From NCBI GenBank assembly GCA_020724265.1, contig DYHH01000004.1, forward strand, positions 161,567 through 225,566: 64,000 bases of DNA, read 5' to 3'. Position numbers and translations under genes: made by a program. Source of the DNA: Melioribacter roseus (GTDB lineage Bacteria; Bacteroidota; Ignavibacteria; Ignavibacteriales; Melioribacteraceae). The notes below the pieces were generated by a model. The model saw only the letters and a list, made by a program, of their open reading frames with translations, was not told the origin of the DNA and ran no database searches. This document shows, in pieces, positions 54,753-63,997 of this stretch. How positions within the stretch are numbered: position 1 is the first letter of the stretch; each line of letters starts with the position of its first letter.

Positions 54753-57700
54753 ATGAAAATTACCGATGTCAGCATAGATAATAGAACTAGTGTTTTTATA
54801 CTTGTTGCAATAATTATAATAATTGGAATATCTTCTTATAGTTCATTGCCTAGAGAGGCTTCGCCTGATGTGCAAATTCCCTTAGTAATTGTTTCAACAC
54901 CTTACTTCGGTGTTTCACCGGAAGATATTGAATCGCTTATTACTCAACCGCTTGAAAAAGAAATAAATACTATAAGCGAAGTAAAGGAATTAAGATCTGC
55001 GTCTTATGAAGGTTATTCTCTTATACAAGCTGAATTTCAAAGCGGTTTTGATATTGATGAAGCACTTCAGAAGATTAGAGATAAGGTCGAAAAAGCAGAA
55101 CCCGACTTACCTTCTGATGTTGAGAAACCGGAAATAATAGAAATTAACTTTTCAGAGTTTCCAATCATGACATATAATATCAGCGGTCCTTTCGGCTTGG
55201 TTAAGTTAAAAGAAATTGCTGATGATTTGAAAGACGAAATTGAAAAAATTGATGGAGTACTCGAGGTAAAAATCAGTGGCGGGCTTGAAAGAGAAGTTAA
55301 AGTTGATGTCGATATTAATAAACTTATCCACTACGATTTGCGGTTTGATGATATTATCGATGCAATAAGAAATGAAAACCAAACAATTCCCGGTGGCTCA
55401 ATCGATTTGAAAAACAAAAGCTTCCTTGTTAGAGTTCCTGGTGAATTTGATAGACCGTACATTGTGCAGGATTTGATTGCTAAAATGAAAGATGGTAAGC
55501 CGGTTTATATTAGAGATGTTGCCGGGGTATCATATGACTTTAAAGATCGTACTACTTATGCACGAGTCAACGGTGTTGATGCTGTTACGATGAATATATC
55601 TAAACGAGTTGGGGCAAATATTATTGATATTGCCGATAAAGTAAAACAAATTGTTACAAATACTAAGCAAAAGTATCCTGAGAATTTAGTCTTCAATTTA
55701 ACTGTCGATTTTTCTAAAGATATTAAACAGAGTAATAGAAATCTGGAAAACAATATTTTCTCCGGGTTAGTATTGGTCTTGCTGGTATTGTTGTTTTTCT
55801 TAGGTATCCGTAATGCGCTTTTTGTTGCTATTGCAATACCTTTAAGTATGTTGATTTCTTTTACATTACTTTCTGCTCTCGGATATACACTGAATTTTAT
55901 AGTTTTATTTTCGTTAATACTTGCTTTAGGAATGCTTGTTGACAACGCAATTGTGGTTATAGAAAACATTTACAAATTTTTAGAAGAAGGGTATGATTTA
56001 ATTCAAGCGGCAAAAAATGCAACTGCAGAAGTTGCCTGGCCGATTAGTACTTCTACTTTGACAACAGTATTGGCTTTCCTACCAATTGTATTTTGGCCGG
56101 GTGTTGTAGGCGATTTTATGTTTTATTTACCTGTTACCGTAATTATTACTCTTTCCTCTTCGTTGTTTGTGGCATTGGTAATTAATCCTGTCTTTGCTTC
56201 AAAATTTATGAAGGTGGAAAACCCGTCTGATAAACCTAAGACAATATTTCAAAAGGTTGTTGCACCTATTAATAAATTGACTCATTTTTTCACGGAAATT
56301 ATGCTCCCGATCGTAATGCGTTATTATGAGAATTTTTTAAATATTGTTATCGGTCAAGAAAGACCAAAGAAACAAAAAGTGCATTTGAGGAATTGGTTTG
56401 GTTTAGTTGCAACTGTCTTGCTTATAATGATCACTAATGCAGCGGTTGAAACTCCCGAGATTCCCAATGTAATAGTGCTTATAATAAGTACATTAATAGG
56501 TGCGGCAATTATATTCTTATTTTTAAATCCACGTTTAAAAGTAATATCCGGAACTGTGTTACTGTTAATTATAATATCGCTTGTATACAGAGAATTTGAT
56601 CATGGTGTTGAATTCTTCCCCACTATAGATCCACCGCGTGTATATATAAACGTTGAAAGTCCTAGCGGTACAAACTTGGAAATGTCGAATCGTATTGCGA
56701 AAAATATTGAACAAGTATTAAAAGATTTTGCCGAAGTTGATGTTAAAGATTTTGTAGCTAATGTCGGATCGACAAATAATCCTTTCGAATTTGGAAGTTC
56801 TACCCCAAATAAAAGTACTGTCACGGTTCAATATGTTGACTACGATTTTCGAGAACAATCTTCAAAAATAACGACGGATCAGATACGTGAAGCAATTATG
56901 AGAATACCGGGAGCCGAAATAGATATTCAGCAGGAAGAGGCTGGGCCCCCGGTTGGGAGACCCGTTAATATTGAAATCTCCGGTGATAATTTTAGTATGC
57001 TCGGTAAACTTTCGGATCAAATCAGGAGAGAAATTGAAGAAGTACCCGGAGTTGTTGATATACAGGACGATTACGATGCCGGGAGACCGGAGGTTCGGGT
57101 AATAATTAACAGGGAAAAAGCCGCATTGCTTGACATGAATACATCGGTTATTGCAAATGCTATAAGAACCGCAATTAATGGTTTTGAGGCATCCAATTAC
57201 CGCGTCAATGAAGAAGAATATGATATTACCGTAAGACTTAGAAAAGATCAGAGAAACAGCATTGAAGCCTTGAGTTCATTAAAAATTATTTATAATGATC
57301 AAAAGGGGAATACACTTAATGTCCCTTTAAGCAGTGTCGCCGATATTTCACGTGATACGGGACCCGGTGCAATTAAACGCGTAGGTATGAAACGTGTTGT
57401 AACTGTATCATCTAATGTTAAGGAAGGTTTTAATCAAAATGATGTTCTGAATAATGTTAAAGAAAAATTGGCTTCCTTTAATTTGCCCCCGGATTACCGT
57501 ATTGATTATACCGGACAAAACGAAGAACAGGAAAAAGCTCAAGAATTTTTAGGAAGGGCTTTTATGATTGCTCTCCTTAGTATTTTTCTTGTTCTGGTAA
57601 TTCAGTTCAATTCATTAAGTCAGCCTCTAATCATTATGGCAGCGGTTGTAATTTCATTGATCGGTGTCTTAATTGGTTTAACAGTTTTCAGTATGGCGTT

Positions 57701-58139
57701 CGGAATAATTATGACTGGTATTGGTGTTATTAGTTTAGCGGGTGTTATTGTTAATAACAATATTGTATTGATAGATTATATTAATATATTAAGAAGAAGA
57801 GGTATGAGTGTGCGTGATGCTGTTATTAGAGCAGGCATAAGAAGATTCCGACCGGTTACACTTACTGCAATTACAACAATACTTGGACTTATACCATTAA
57901 CATTCGGGTTCGGATTTGATTTGTATACATTTTCATTTCAAAGCGGAGGTACAGATGCTGAGTTTTGGAGGCAAATGGGAGTGGCGGTTATTTTTGGTTT
58001 GATGTTCGGTACAATTCTTACATTAATTATTGTACCGGTTATTTATTCTATTATTTATGATCTTCCCGATGTCGTAAAAGTTTCAAAAGAATCTCTAAAA
58101 ATTTGGTTATCTTCACTTATTAAGAAAAAAGAGAAATGA
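54753..58139 (+). CDS. RND efflux pump with extended central membrane region
   Basis: 1128 residues, about 80-100 longer than AcrB-type pumps. N-terminal TM1, first porter domain, and the relay helix ILALGMLVDNAIVVIENIY are ordinary. Between about residues 483 and 617 there are three hydrophobic stretches (near 555-575, 580-600 and 605-615) where only TM7 is normal, so two extra membrane segments seem to be inserted. The second porter domain and TM8-12 follow, with LNNNIVLIDYINILR in the second relay. It completes the TetR-TolC-adaptor-pump operon; substrate unknown. Confidence 0.92.
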   Translation: MKITDVSIDNRTSVFILVAIIIIIGISSYSSLPREASPDVQIPLVIVSTPYFGVSPEDIESLITQPLEKEINTISEVKELRSASYEGYSLIQAEFQSGFDIDEALQKIRDKVEKAEPDLPSDVEKPEIIEINFSEFPIMTYNISGPFGLVKLKEIADDLKDEIEKIDGVLEVKISGGLEREVKVDVDINKLIHYDLRFDDIIDAIRNENQTIPGGSIDLKNKSFLVRVPGEFDRPYIVQDLIAKMKDGKPVYIRDVAGVSYDFKDRTTYARVNGVDAVTMNISKRVGANIIDIADKVKQIVTNTKQKYPENLVFNLTVDFSKDIKQSNRNLENNIFSGLVLVLLVLLFFLGIRNALFVAIAIPLSMLISFTLLSALGYTLNFIVLFSLILALGMLVDNAIVVIENIYKFLEEGYDLIQAAKNATAEVAWPISTSTLTTVLAFLPIVFWPGVVGDFMFYLPVTVIITLSSSLFVALVINPVFASKFMKVENPSDKPKTIFQKVVAPINKLTHFFTEIMLPIVMRYYENFLNIVIGQERPKKQKVHLRNWFGLVATVLLIMITNAAVETPEIPNVIVLIISTLIGAAIIFLFLNPRLKVISGTVLLLIIISLVYREFDHGVEFFPTIDPPRVYINVESPSGTNLEMSNRIAKNIEQVLKDFAEVDVKDFVANVGSTNNPFEFGSSTPNKSTVTVQYVDYDFREQSSKITTDQIREAIMRIPGAEIDIQQEEAGPPVGRPVNIEISGDNFSMLGKLSDQIRREIEEVPGVVDIQDDYDAGRPEVRVIINREKAALLDMNTSVIANAIRTAINGFEASNYRVNEEEYDITVRLRKDQRNSIEALSSLKIIYNDQKGNTLNVPLSSVADISRDTGPGAIKRVGMKRVVTVSSNVKEGFNQNDVLNNVKEKLASFNLPPDYRIDYTGQNEEQEKAQEFLGRAFMIALLSIFLVLVIQFNSLSQPLIIMAAVVISLIGVLIGLTVFSMAFGIIMTGIGVISLAGVIVNNNIVLIDYINILRRRGMSVRDAVIRAGIRRFRPVTLTAITTILGLIPLTFGFGFDLYTFSFQSGGTDAEFWRQMGVAVIFGLMFGTILTLIIVPVIYSIIYDLPDVVKVSKESLKIWLSSLIKKKEK

Positions 58140-58151
58140 TAATTAATAGAA

Positions 58152-58931
58152 ATGCTTGAATTAAAGGGACTAAATTTTAGATATAATAACCCGGAAAATT
58201 CTTTTGAATTAAGCAATATTAATCTTAAGATTTCTCCGGGTGAATTTGTTACTATCCTTGGTCCGAATGGTTCGGGTAAATCAACTTTACTTAATCTAAT
58301 CTCAGGTGAATTTCGAGCCTTAAGAGGTGAGATTTTATTCAATAACAAACCATACTTTGAATATAAACGTAAGGAGATTGCAAAGCGCATTTCTTTCGTT
58401 CCGCAAAAGTATTATTCCGTTTATCCTTTTTCCATTTATGAAATTGTTGCAATGGGCAGAACTCCATATCTTAACTTTTTAGGATTTGAAAAAGAGGAAG
58501 ATATAATAAAGATCAATGAGGCATTGAAACTTGTCGGGATTGAGCATCTGAAAAATTATAGCATTAACTCAGTATCCGGTGGTGAAGCGCAGCGTGCATT
58601 TATTGCCCGTGCAATTGTTCAAGATCCCGAATTAATGCTTCTTGATGAACCGAACGCACACTTGGATTTGGAACACCAAATATCAATTTTTAATCTGCTG
58701 AAATCCCTAAATCAAGAAAAGAAACTGACTATATTAATGGTTTCGCACGATATTAACTTAGCAGCTAATTACGGTAAAAGAATGATACTCATGAAACAAG
58801 GTCAAATATATTTGGATGCCGAGAATTCCAAAGTACTTACCACCGAAAATATTCAAAAAGTTTTTAATGTAGATGCAAAAGTATACACTTACGGTAAAAA
58901 TATTAATGTTGCATTATTTCCTAACAATTAG
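58152..58931 (+). CDS. ABC transporter ATP-binding protein, FecE/BtuD-like
   Basis: 259 residues. Walker A LGPNGSGKSTLL, Q-loop VPQKYYS, signature SVSGGEAQRAFIARAIV, Walker B LMLLDEPNAHLD and SHDINLA. The subgroup handles iron-siderophore, haem or cobalamin import. No matching permease or binding-protein gene is near: upstream is an RND pump, downstream a YdcF-like protein. Its partners must be encoded elsewhere if it acts as an importer. The start is 12 bp after the pump's stop. Confidence 0.9.
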   Translation: MLELKGLNFRYNNPENSFELSNINLKISPGEFVTILGPNGSGKSTLLNLISGEFRALRGEILFNNKPYFEYKRKEIAKRISFVPQKYYSVYPFSIYEIVAMGRTPYLNFLGFEKEEDIIKINEALKLVGIEHLKNYSINSVSGGEAQRAFIARAIVQDPELMLLDEPNAHLDLEHQISIFNLLKSLNQEKKLTILMVSHDINLAANYGKRMILMKQGQIYLDAENSKVLTTENIQKVFNVDAKVYTYGKNINVALFPNN

Positions 58932-58942
58932 GAATAATTATT

Positions 58943-59965
58943 TTGAATGATTCTTCGAACATATTACGTTTTATTCTAGTACTGTTTCTGTTGTCGGTTA
59001 ATTTATTGCTTCAAATTGCTTTTAAGTATTCGTTATACGATATCCCGATTACCGAAATTAACTTCGGTTATCTTGGTAATATATTTAATATACTTTTAAC
59101 ATCATTATTGATTTTAGGGGCTATATTATTATACATATTAGGCGGAGGTTACGATAATAAAGTATTTTCAGTAGTTCTCTTTACTATGATTCTTTCACTA
59201 TCCTCATATTTAATAGGTTATGTTATTTCGAATGTTGAATTTGAGGCATTAAATTCTTACCTGCTCGGTGTTCCTTCAAGAAAGTTTTATCTATCTGTTA
59301 TCTTTATTATTAATTTATTCGTTCACTACTATTTATTATCCTACATTTGGAGCAGTATATTAGGTCGACAGAGCGGTGGGCATGTTAAGGCTTTCAGCGG
59401 TTCAATTTTTGCTATTACTTTAACTCTGATTTTTACATATGTTTTTATTACCTCCCAAAATTATAAAATAAAAGAGCAGAATATTAACCAGCAATTTGAT
59501 GTGGCAGTGGTTTTAGGAGCTGCAGTTTGGAGTAATAATAAACCTAGCCCGATCTTTGAAGGACGCATTAAAAAAGTTCACAAATTGAGTCAAATAAACC
59601 GGGTTAAAACTGTTCAATTTACAGGTGGAAATGCACCCGGAGAATTATCCGAGGCTAAAGTTGCTAGCGAATATTTTAAGTCTTTGGGTCATACCGGTGT
59701 ACGTGTCCTCATTGAAGAGGAATCATCAACTACTGCAGAACAAATTGAATTTACGAGAAACAATTTTTTTAGTAAAAAAGAACCTGTGGAATTGGTAATT
59801 ATTTCGGATAATTTTCATCTTCCGAGAGCACTCGAAATGTGTACTTTTTTTAATATCAAAGCTATAGGGTATGCTTCTGACTATAATCAAAATCTTGAAA
59901 AATTATTATATTACAGGTTAAGAGAAAGTATAGCTTTGGTTCTATTTTGGCTATTTGGTATTTAA
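58943..59965 (+). CDS. YdcF/SanA-like (DUF218) membrane protein
   Basis: 340 residues from a TTG start. Five hydrophobic segments (about 8-25, 42-65, 72-92, 110-130, 150-170) precede a cytosolic or periplasmic DUF218 domain with VAVVLGAAVWSNNKPSPIFEGRI, VKTVQFTGG, EEESSTTAEQI and SDNFHLPRALEMC. The related SanA and YdcF act in envelope integrity; the exact reaction is unknown. It overlaps no other gene. The next gene begins 22 bp downstream. Confidence 0.85.
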   Translation: MNDSSNILRFILVLFLLSVNLLLQIAFKYSLYDIPITEINFGYLGNIFNILLTSLLILGAILLYILGGGYDNKVFSVVLFTMILSLSSYLIGYVISNVEFEALNSYLLGVPSRKFYLSVIFIINLFVHYYLLSYIWSSILGRQSGGHVKAFSGSIFAITLTLIFTYVFITSQNYKIKEQNINQQFDVAVVLGAAVWSNNKPSPIFEGRIKKVHKLSQINRVKTVQFTGGNAPGELSEAKVASEYFKSLGHTGVRVLIEEESSTTAEQIEFTRNNFFSKKEPVELVIISDNFHLPRALEMCTFFNIKAIGYASDYNQNLEKLLYYRLRESIALVLFWLFGI

Positions 59966-59987
59966 GGGAATAAATAGGGAGTTAGTT

Positions 59988-61100
59988 ATGCAGATTTTTG
60001 AAATGATGGGAAAAAATGATCATGAACAGGTGGTTTACTGTTCGAATTCCGAATCCGGTTTAAGAGCAATTATTGCTGTTCACGACACTACTTTAGGACC
60101 CGCACTCGGCGGCACAAGAATGTGGAATTATGCCACTTCAGAAGAAGCTTTAAACGATGTATTAAGATTATCAAGAGGAATGACTTACAAAGCCGCAGTT
60201 GCCGGATTAAATCTTGGCGGCGGCAAAGCTGTAATTTTAGGTGATTCAAGAACTCAAAAAAATGAATTACTTTTCCGTACCTTCGGTAAATTTGTTGATG
60301 GTTTAGCCGGCAGGTATATCACTGCAGAAGATGTTGGCACTGATGTTAGAGATATGGAATATGTAAGAATGGAAACTAAATATGTAACCGGTATCTCAAA
60401 AGCACTTGGAGGTTCGGGTGATCCTTCCCCGGTTACTGCTTATGGTGTTTATGTTGGTATGAAAGCTTGTGCTAAAGAAAAATGGGGGAGTGATTCTTTA
60501 AGAGGTAGAAAAATTGCTATTCAAGGTGCCGGTCAAGTTGCAAGATATTTATGTGAACATCTTTATAGTGAAGGTGCCGAACTTTATATCACTGATATTA
60601 TTGACGAAAAAGTTAAGCGTATTTTGGAAACCGTGAAAGCATACGTTGTTAAACCGGAGGAAATTTATGATGTTGATGCCGAAATCTTTTCTCCAACCGC
60701 ACTGGGAGGGATTATTAACGATGATACCCTGCCGAGATTTAAATTTGAAATCATTGCTGGTGGCGCTAATAACCAATTGAAAGATGAAAATATGCATGGT
60801 AAAAAGCTTATGGAAAAAGGTATTCTTTATGCCCCGGATTATGTGATAAATTCCGGCGGTTTAATTAACGTTTCTAATGAATTGGAAGGATACCGCCAAG
60901 ACCGTGCAATGAAGCAAGCAGAAGGTATTTATGAAATTGTGAAAAAAGTTCTTACAATTTCTAAAGAACAGAATATTCCTACTCATGTTGCTTCAAACAA
61001 ACTTGCCGAAGAAAGATTAAGAAGGATCGGTGGTATTAGAAAAATTTATTCCGGCTATTCAACTTTTTCCGGTAGATTAGGTGAACTTTCGACTATGTAA
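59988..61100 (+). CDS. Leucine-type amino acid dehydrogenase (Glu/Leu/Phe/Val family)
   Basis: 370 residues from ATG 59988, preceded by GGGAG. The catalytic Lys is in MTYKAAVAGLNLGGGKAV, with TAEDVGTDVRDMEYV and the NAD motif GRKIAIQGAGQVARYL. It oxidatively deaminates branched-chain or aromatic amino acids to 2-oxo acids. The group includes leucine, valine and phenylalanine dehydrogenases; leucine is most likely here but not proven. A longer in-frame reading from 59955 lies inside the previous gene. A hairpin follows. Confidence 0.9.
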   Translation: MQIFEMMGKNDHEQVVYCSNSESGLRAIIAVHDTTLGPALGGTRMWNYATSEEALNDVLRLSRGMTYKAAVAGLNLGGGKAVILGDSRTQKNELLFRTFGKFVDGLAGRYITAEDVGTDVRDMEYVRMETKYVTGISKALGGSGDPSPVTAYGVYVGMKACAKEKWGSDSLRGRKIAIQGAGQVARYLCEHLYSEGAELYITDIIDEKVKRILETVKAYVVKPEEIYDVDAEIFSPTALGGIINDDTLPRFKFEIIAGGANNQLKDENMHGKKLMEKGILYAPDYVINSGGLINVSNELEGYRQDRAMKQAEGIYEIVKKVLTISKEQNIPTHVASNKLAEERLRRIGGIRKIYSGYSTFSGRLGELSTM

Positions 61101-61105
61101 TTAAT

Positions 61106-61127
61106 CGGGGGACTTTTTAGTTCCCCG
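61106..61127 (+). terminator. Possible terminator after the amino acid dehydrogenase
   Basis: CGGGGGAC, TTTTTA loop, GTTCCCCG with one G-T pair. There is no clear T run after it, so it is a weaker candidate. Confidence 0.5.
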
Positions 61128-61160
61128 CTGTTAAATTTATGTTAACACTTTCGATGATCT

Positions 61161-61191
61161 TTGGTTTATTTTTTTTTTCAATTTACATTTT
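61161..61191 (+). promoter_or_regulatory. Predicted promoter of nusB
   Basis: TTG, 20 bp spacer, TACATTTT (61184-61191), matching TAnnTTT with a final T for G or A. The ATG is 30 bp downstream. Confidence 0.5.
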
Positions 61192-61220
61192 GTTCTAATA
61201 ATTATTGATACATTATTCAT

Positions 61221-61697
61221 ATGCCAGAAAAGAAAACTATAAGAAGAATTTTACGAGAGAAAAGCCTGCAAGTTCTTTATGCTTATGAGATGAATGGCGA
61301 GGGACTTCAATATCTGATTGACGGTATTCTTTCGGATATTTCAAGCAAGAAAGATAGAGAGTTTAGTGAAAAAATTGTTAATGCTGTAATTGCTCATCGT
61401 AATGATTTGGATAGTAGAATTGCCGAAAGAGTAAACAATTGGGAAATGGACCGCATTGCATTAATTGATAGATTATTATTGAGAATAGGAATTGCCGAAA
61501 TATTTTTCTTCCCTGATATTCCCCCGAAAGTTTCTATTAATGAAGTGATTGAAATAGCTAAAGATTACAGCACATCAAATAGCGGGAAATTTATCAACGG
61601 AATACTTGACGCAATTTTAACAGATTTGAAGAAAAGCGGGAAATTAAATAAAACAGGAAGGGGATTGATTGACCAAACAATCGCAAAAAACTCCTGA
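61221..61697 (+). CDS. nusB: Transcription antitermination factor NusB
   Basis: 158 residues. NusB motifs REKSLQVLYAYEMNG at the start, and LIDRLLLRIGIAEIFFFPDIPPKVSINEVIEIAKDYS, in part, with the ending SGKFINGILDAILTDL. It binds boxA RNA with ribosomal protein S10 in ribosomal RNA antitermination. Predicted promoter upstream. The following transporter gene overlaps its 3' end by 29 bp. Confidence 0.95.
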   Translation: MPEKKTIRRILREKSLQVLYAYEMNGEGLQYLIDGILSDISSKKDREFSEKIVNAVIAHRNDLDSRIAERVNNWEMDRIALIDRLLLRIGIAEIFFFPDIPPKVSINEVIEIAKDYSTSNSGKFINGILDAILTDLKKSGKLNKTGRGLIDQTIAKNS

Positions 61698-62979
61698 AAG
61701 TAAATTCAAGATTTTTATTTGGACCCTCTTCGATCTTGCTAACACCTCTTATTCCATTGTTGTTGTTACTTTCCTTTTTGCAGTTTATTTTAAAGAAACC
61801 GTCGCTTCAGGTGAGCCGATTGGAGATCTTTATTGGAGTATCGGCACATCAACATCGATGATTATTGTTGCTATAATTTCTCCAATACTTGGGGCAATTG
61901 CGGATTATTCAGCCGGTAAAAAACGATTTTTACTTTTCTTCACTATGATCTGTATAATCTCAACCGCTTTACTTTATTTCGTTGGTGAAGGAAACATATT
62001 TTGGGCACTTCTGCTTTTTATAATAGCTAACATTGGTTTTGAAGCGGGTCTTGTTTTTTACGATGCTTTTTTACCAGAAATTACGATCCCAAAAAATTAC
62101 GGAAGAGTTAGCGGTTACGGTTTTGCAATGGGTTATGTCGGTTCATTAGCTTCACTTGCAATTGTTTTCCCGTTTATTCAAAAGGAATTGATCAGAGAGA
62201 CCTTCCCTGTTTCTGCATTATTCTTTCTTGTATTTGCAATTCCTCTTTTTATCTTTTTGAAAGACTCGCGAAAAGATGTAATTCGAACAGAATCATTTGC
62301 TGTAATTGGATTTAAAAGAGTATTCAATACTATTACTCATTTAAGAAGCTATAAGAATCTCGCAATATTTTTACTTGCTTACTTTTTTTATATCGAAGGT
62401 GTAAATACGGTAATCTATTTCTCAGGTAACTATGCAAGTACTACACTAGGATTTTCAATGGGCGAGTTAATAATATTTTTTATTATTGTTCAAACTACGG
62501 CAATATTGGGCTCTGTTACTTTTGGAATCATGGCAGATTCATTCGGACAAAAAAAATCAATTGTTCTTTCATTACTAATTTGGGTCTTTACAATTATAAT
62601 TGCTTTCATGACGAGCTCACCGGATACCTATCTTGTAAAAATGATTGCCTCAAAATTTGATTATGATGTAGGGCAAATACAGAAAGATTCATTTTACTTT
62701 GTTGGTTTGTTAGCAGGAAGTGTAATGGGGGCAACTCAATCTACAAGCAGAAGCTTGATGTCCAAATTAACCCCGCCTGATCGTAAAACCGAGTTTTTCG
62801 GTTTCTACTCATTCTTTGGGAAAAGTTCTGCAATTCTTGGTCCGTTAGTATTCGGAATTATTAGTTTTACAACCGGAAGTCAACGGGTTGCAATTTTATC
62901 CATAGCTGTTTTCTTTATTATAGGTTTAGCAATATTATCTCGTGTTAAAGATCCCCAAACCGAAACTAAACTTATGTAG
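61669..62979 (+). CDS. MFS transporter, UMF1/Atg22-like
   Basis: 436 residues, about 12 hydrophobic segments, TTG start within the nusB 3' end with GGAAGGGG upstream. FIWTLFDLANTSYSIVVVTFLFAVYF and GYGFAMGYVGSLASLA are characteristic of the UMF1/Atg22-like branch of the major facilitator superfamily. Its substrate is unknown; amino acid efflux is known for the yeast relative. It converges on the M50 gene, overlapping its 3' end by 8 bp. Confidence 0.9.
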   Translation: MTKQSQKTPESKFKIFIWTLFDLANTSYSIVVVTFLFAVYFKETVASGEPIGDLYWSIGTSTSMIIVAIISPILGAIADYSAGKKRFLLFFTMICIISTALLYFVGEGNIFWALLLFIIANIGFEAGLVFYDAFLPEITIPKNYGRVSGYGFAMGYVGSLASLAIVFPFIQKELIRETFPVSALFFLVFAIPLFIFLKDSRKDVIRTESFAVIGFKRVFNTITHLRSYKNLAIFLLAYFFYIEGVNTVIYFSGNYASTTLGFSMGELIIFFIIVQTTAILGSVTFGIMADSFGQKKSIVLSLLIWVFTIIIAFMTSSPDTYLVKMIASKFDYDVGQIQKDSFYFVGLLAGSVMGATQSTSRSLMSKLTPPDRKTEFFGFYSFFGKSSAILGPLVFGIISFTTGSQRVAILSIAVFFIIGLAILSRVKDPQTETKLM

Positions 62980-63637
62980 ATAAAAATAATTTTCTTATTA
63001 AAAAATAAATAACCACAGCAGAAATCAACATCCAAAGAATTCCAATATAAGTTGCGGAAATAGAAGTGATATTTTCCAAAATTACAGCGTCATTTTGGTA
63101 ATTACCGCCGCTTAATAAATCTTCTTTAATATCAATCAGAACATAAAAAGCACTGACTAATCCAAGTGACTGCATTATTATTTGATTAACCAAATTGTTA
63201 AAATATCGAGGCGACAAAATTAGTATAACAGCGGCAAGTAATGCGGTAATTTGGCTCAGTAAATCAACAAGAAAATTTGCAGCGAAAATTATCAATAAAA
63301 CAGCGAGTGCAGTATTAAACCATGTTGAAACCTTTTTATCAAACGAAGAGATGAATAACAAAGCACCGATTCCGACACTTCCGAGATAACCGGCAGAAGC
63401 AATTAATAAAATATTACCTCCTTCGGTTGTAGTTAAACCGCCCAAATATTTATTAAGCTCTATTGAAATTATCTTGCCGCCTGTAAGTACTGCAACTAAA
63501 CCATGACTCATTTCATGAAGCAGAACAACAAATAATTTTATAGGGTATACGATTAAAGTATTCCAGGCGAAAAAGCTAATAACTAATACGCTTGCAATGA
63601 TTGTAACGTGAAGGATTTTTTGATTTTTTTTCTTCAT
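62972..63637 (-). CDS. M50-like membrane metallopeptidase
   Basis: 221 residues from ATG 63637; an in-frame TTG at 63661 is possible. Zinc site VVLLHEMSHGLVAVLTGG within the second of about five membrane segments matches the HExxH of the Peptidase_M50B group. No C-terminal NxxPxxxLDG motif was found, so it may be a small family member with a housekeeping role of unknown kind. The gene converges on the MFS transporter and is followed upstream by the tRNAs. Confidence 0.82.
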   Translation of the reverse strand: MKKKNQKILHVTIIASVLVISFFAWNTLIVYPIKLFVVLLHEMSHGLVAVLTGGKIISIELNKYLGGLTTTEGGNILLIASAGYLGSVGIGALLFISSFDKKVSTWFNTALAVLLIIFAANFLVDLLSQITALLAAVILILSPRYFNNLVNQIIMQSLGLVSAFYVLIDIKEDLLSGGNYQNDAVILENITSISATYIGILWMLISAVVIYFLIRKLFLST

Positions 63638-63676
63638 AAGAGATTTTATCAAGACAAACAAGTTTACAAATTTCTA

Positions 63677-63707
63677 TTGAATTAATCTTATAGGCTAACT
63701 ACATTTG
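63677..63707 (+). promoter_or_regulatory. Predicted promoter of tRNA-Gly
   Basis: TTG (63677-63679), 20 bp spacer, TACATTTG (63700-63707), an exact match, 23 bp before the mature tRNA. Confidence 0.65.
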
Positions 63708-63729
63708 AAATGTAACAAAAAGTTAAAAT

Positions 63730-63802
63730 GCGGATGTAACTCAGTTGGTAGAGTGTCAGCTTCCCAAGCTGAATGTCGCGGGTTCGATCCCCGTCATCCG
63801 CT
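63730..63802 (+). tRNA. tRNA-Gly (anticodon CCC)
   Basis: Acceptor arms GCGGATG / CATCCGC, anticodon stem TCAGC / GCTGA with loop TTCCCAA, giving anticodon CCC at 34-36. TPsiC arm with GGTTCGATC. Discriminator T fits bacterial tRNA-Gly. The 3' CCA is not encoded. Confidence 0.93.
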
Positions 63803-63860
63803 CTAATACATTTCTTATCGGATTTCTAACAAATTTCACAAAACTTTGTAAGAAAATTAA

Positions 63861-63891
63861 TTGAAAATATTAATTAAGAGTATTATGTTTA
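63861..63891 (+). promoter_or_regulatory. Predicted promoter of tRNA-Val
   Basis: TTG (63861-63863), 20 bp spacer, TATGTTTA (63884-63891), 32 bp before the mature tRNA. It implies the two tRNAs are transcribed separately. Confidence 0.6.
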
Positions 63892-63922
63892 CAGACCGAT
63901 TTTTGAAAGGATGGCATTGAGA

Positions 63923-63997
63923 GGGGGCATAGCTCAGCTGGTTTAGAGCGTCTGCCTTACAAGCAGAAGGTCCTTGGTTCGAATCCATGTGCCCCCA
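63923..63997 (+). tRNA. tRNA-Val (anticodon UAC)
   Basis: Acceptor arms GGGGGCA / TGCCCCC, anticodon stem TCTGC / GCAGA with loop CTTACAA, anticodon TAC. T arm GGTTCGAATCC with one mismatch in the stem. Discriminator A. The 3' CCA is not encoded. It ends three bases before the window edge. Confidence 0.93.
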
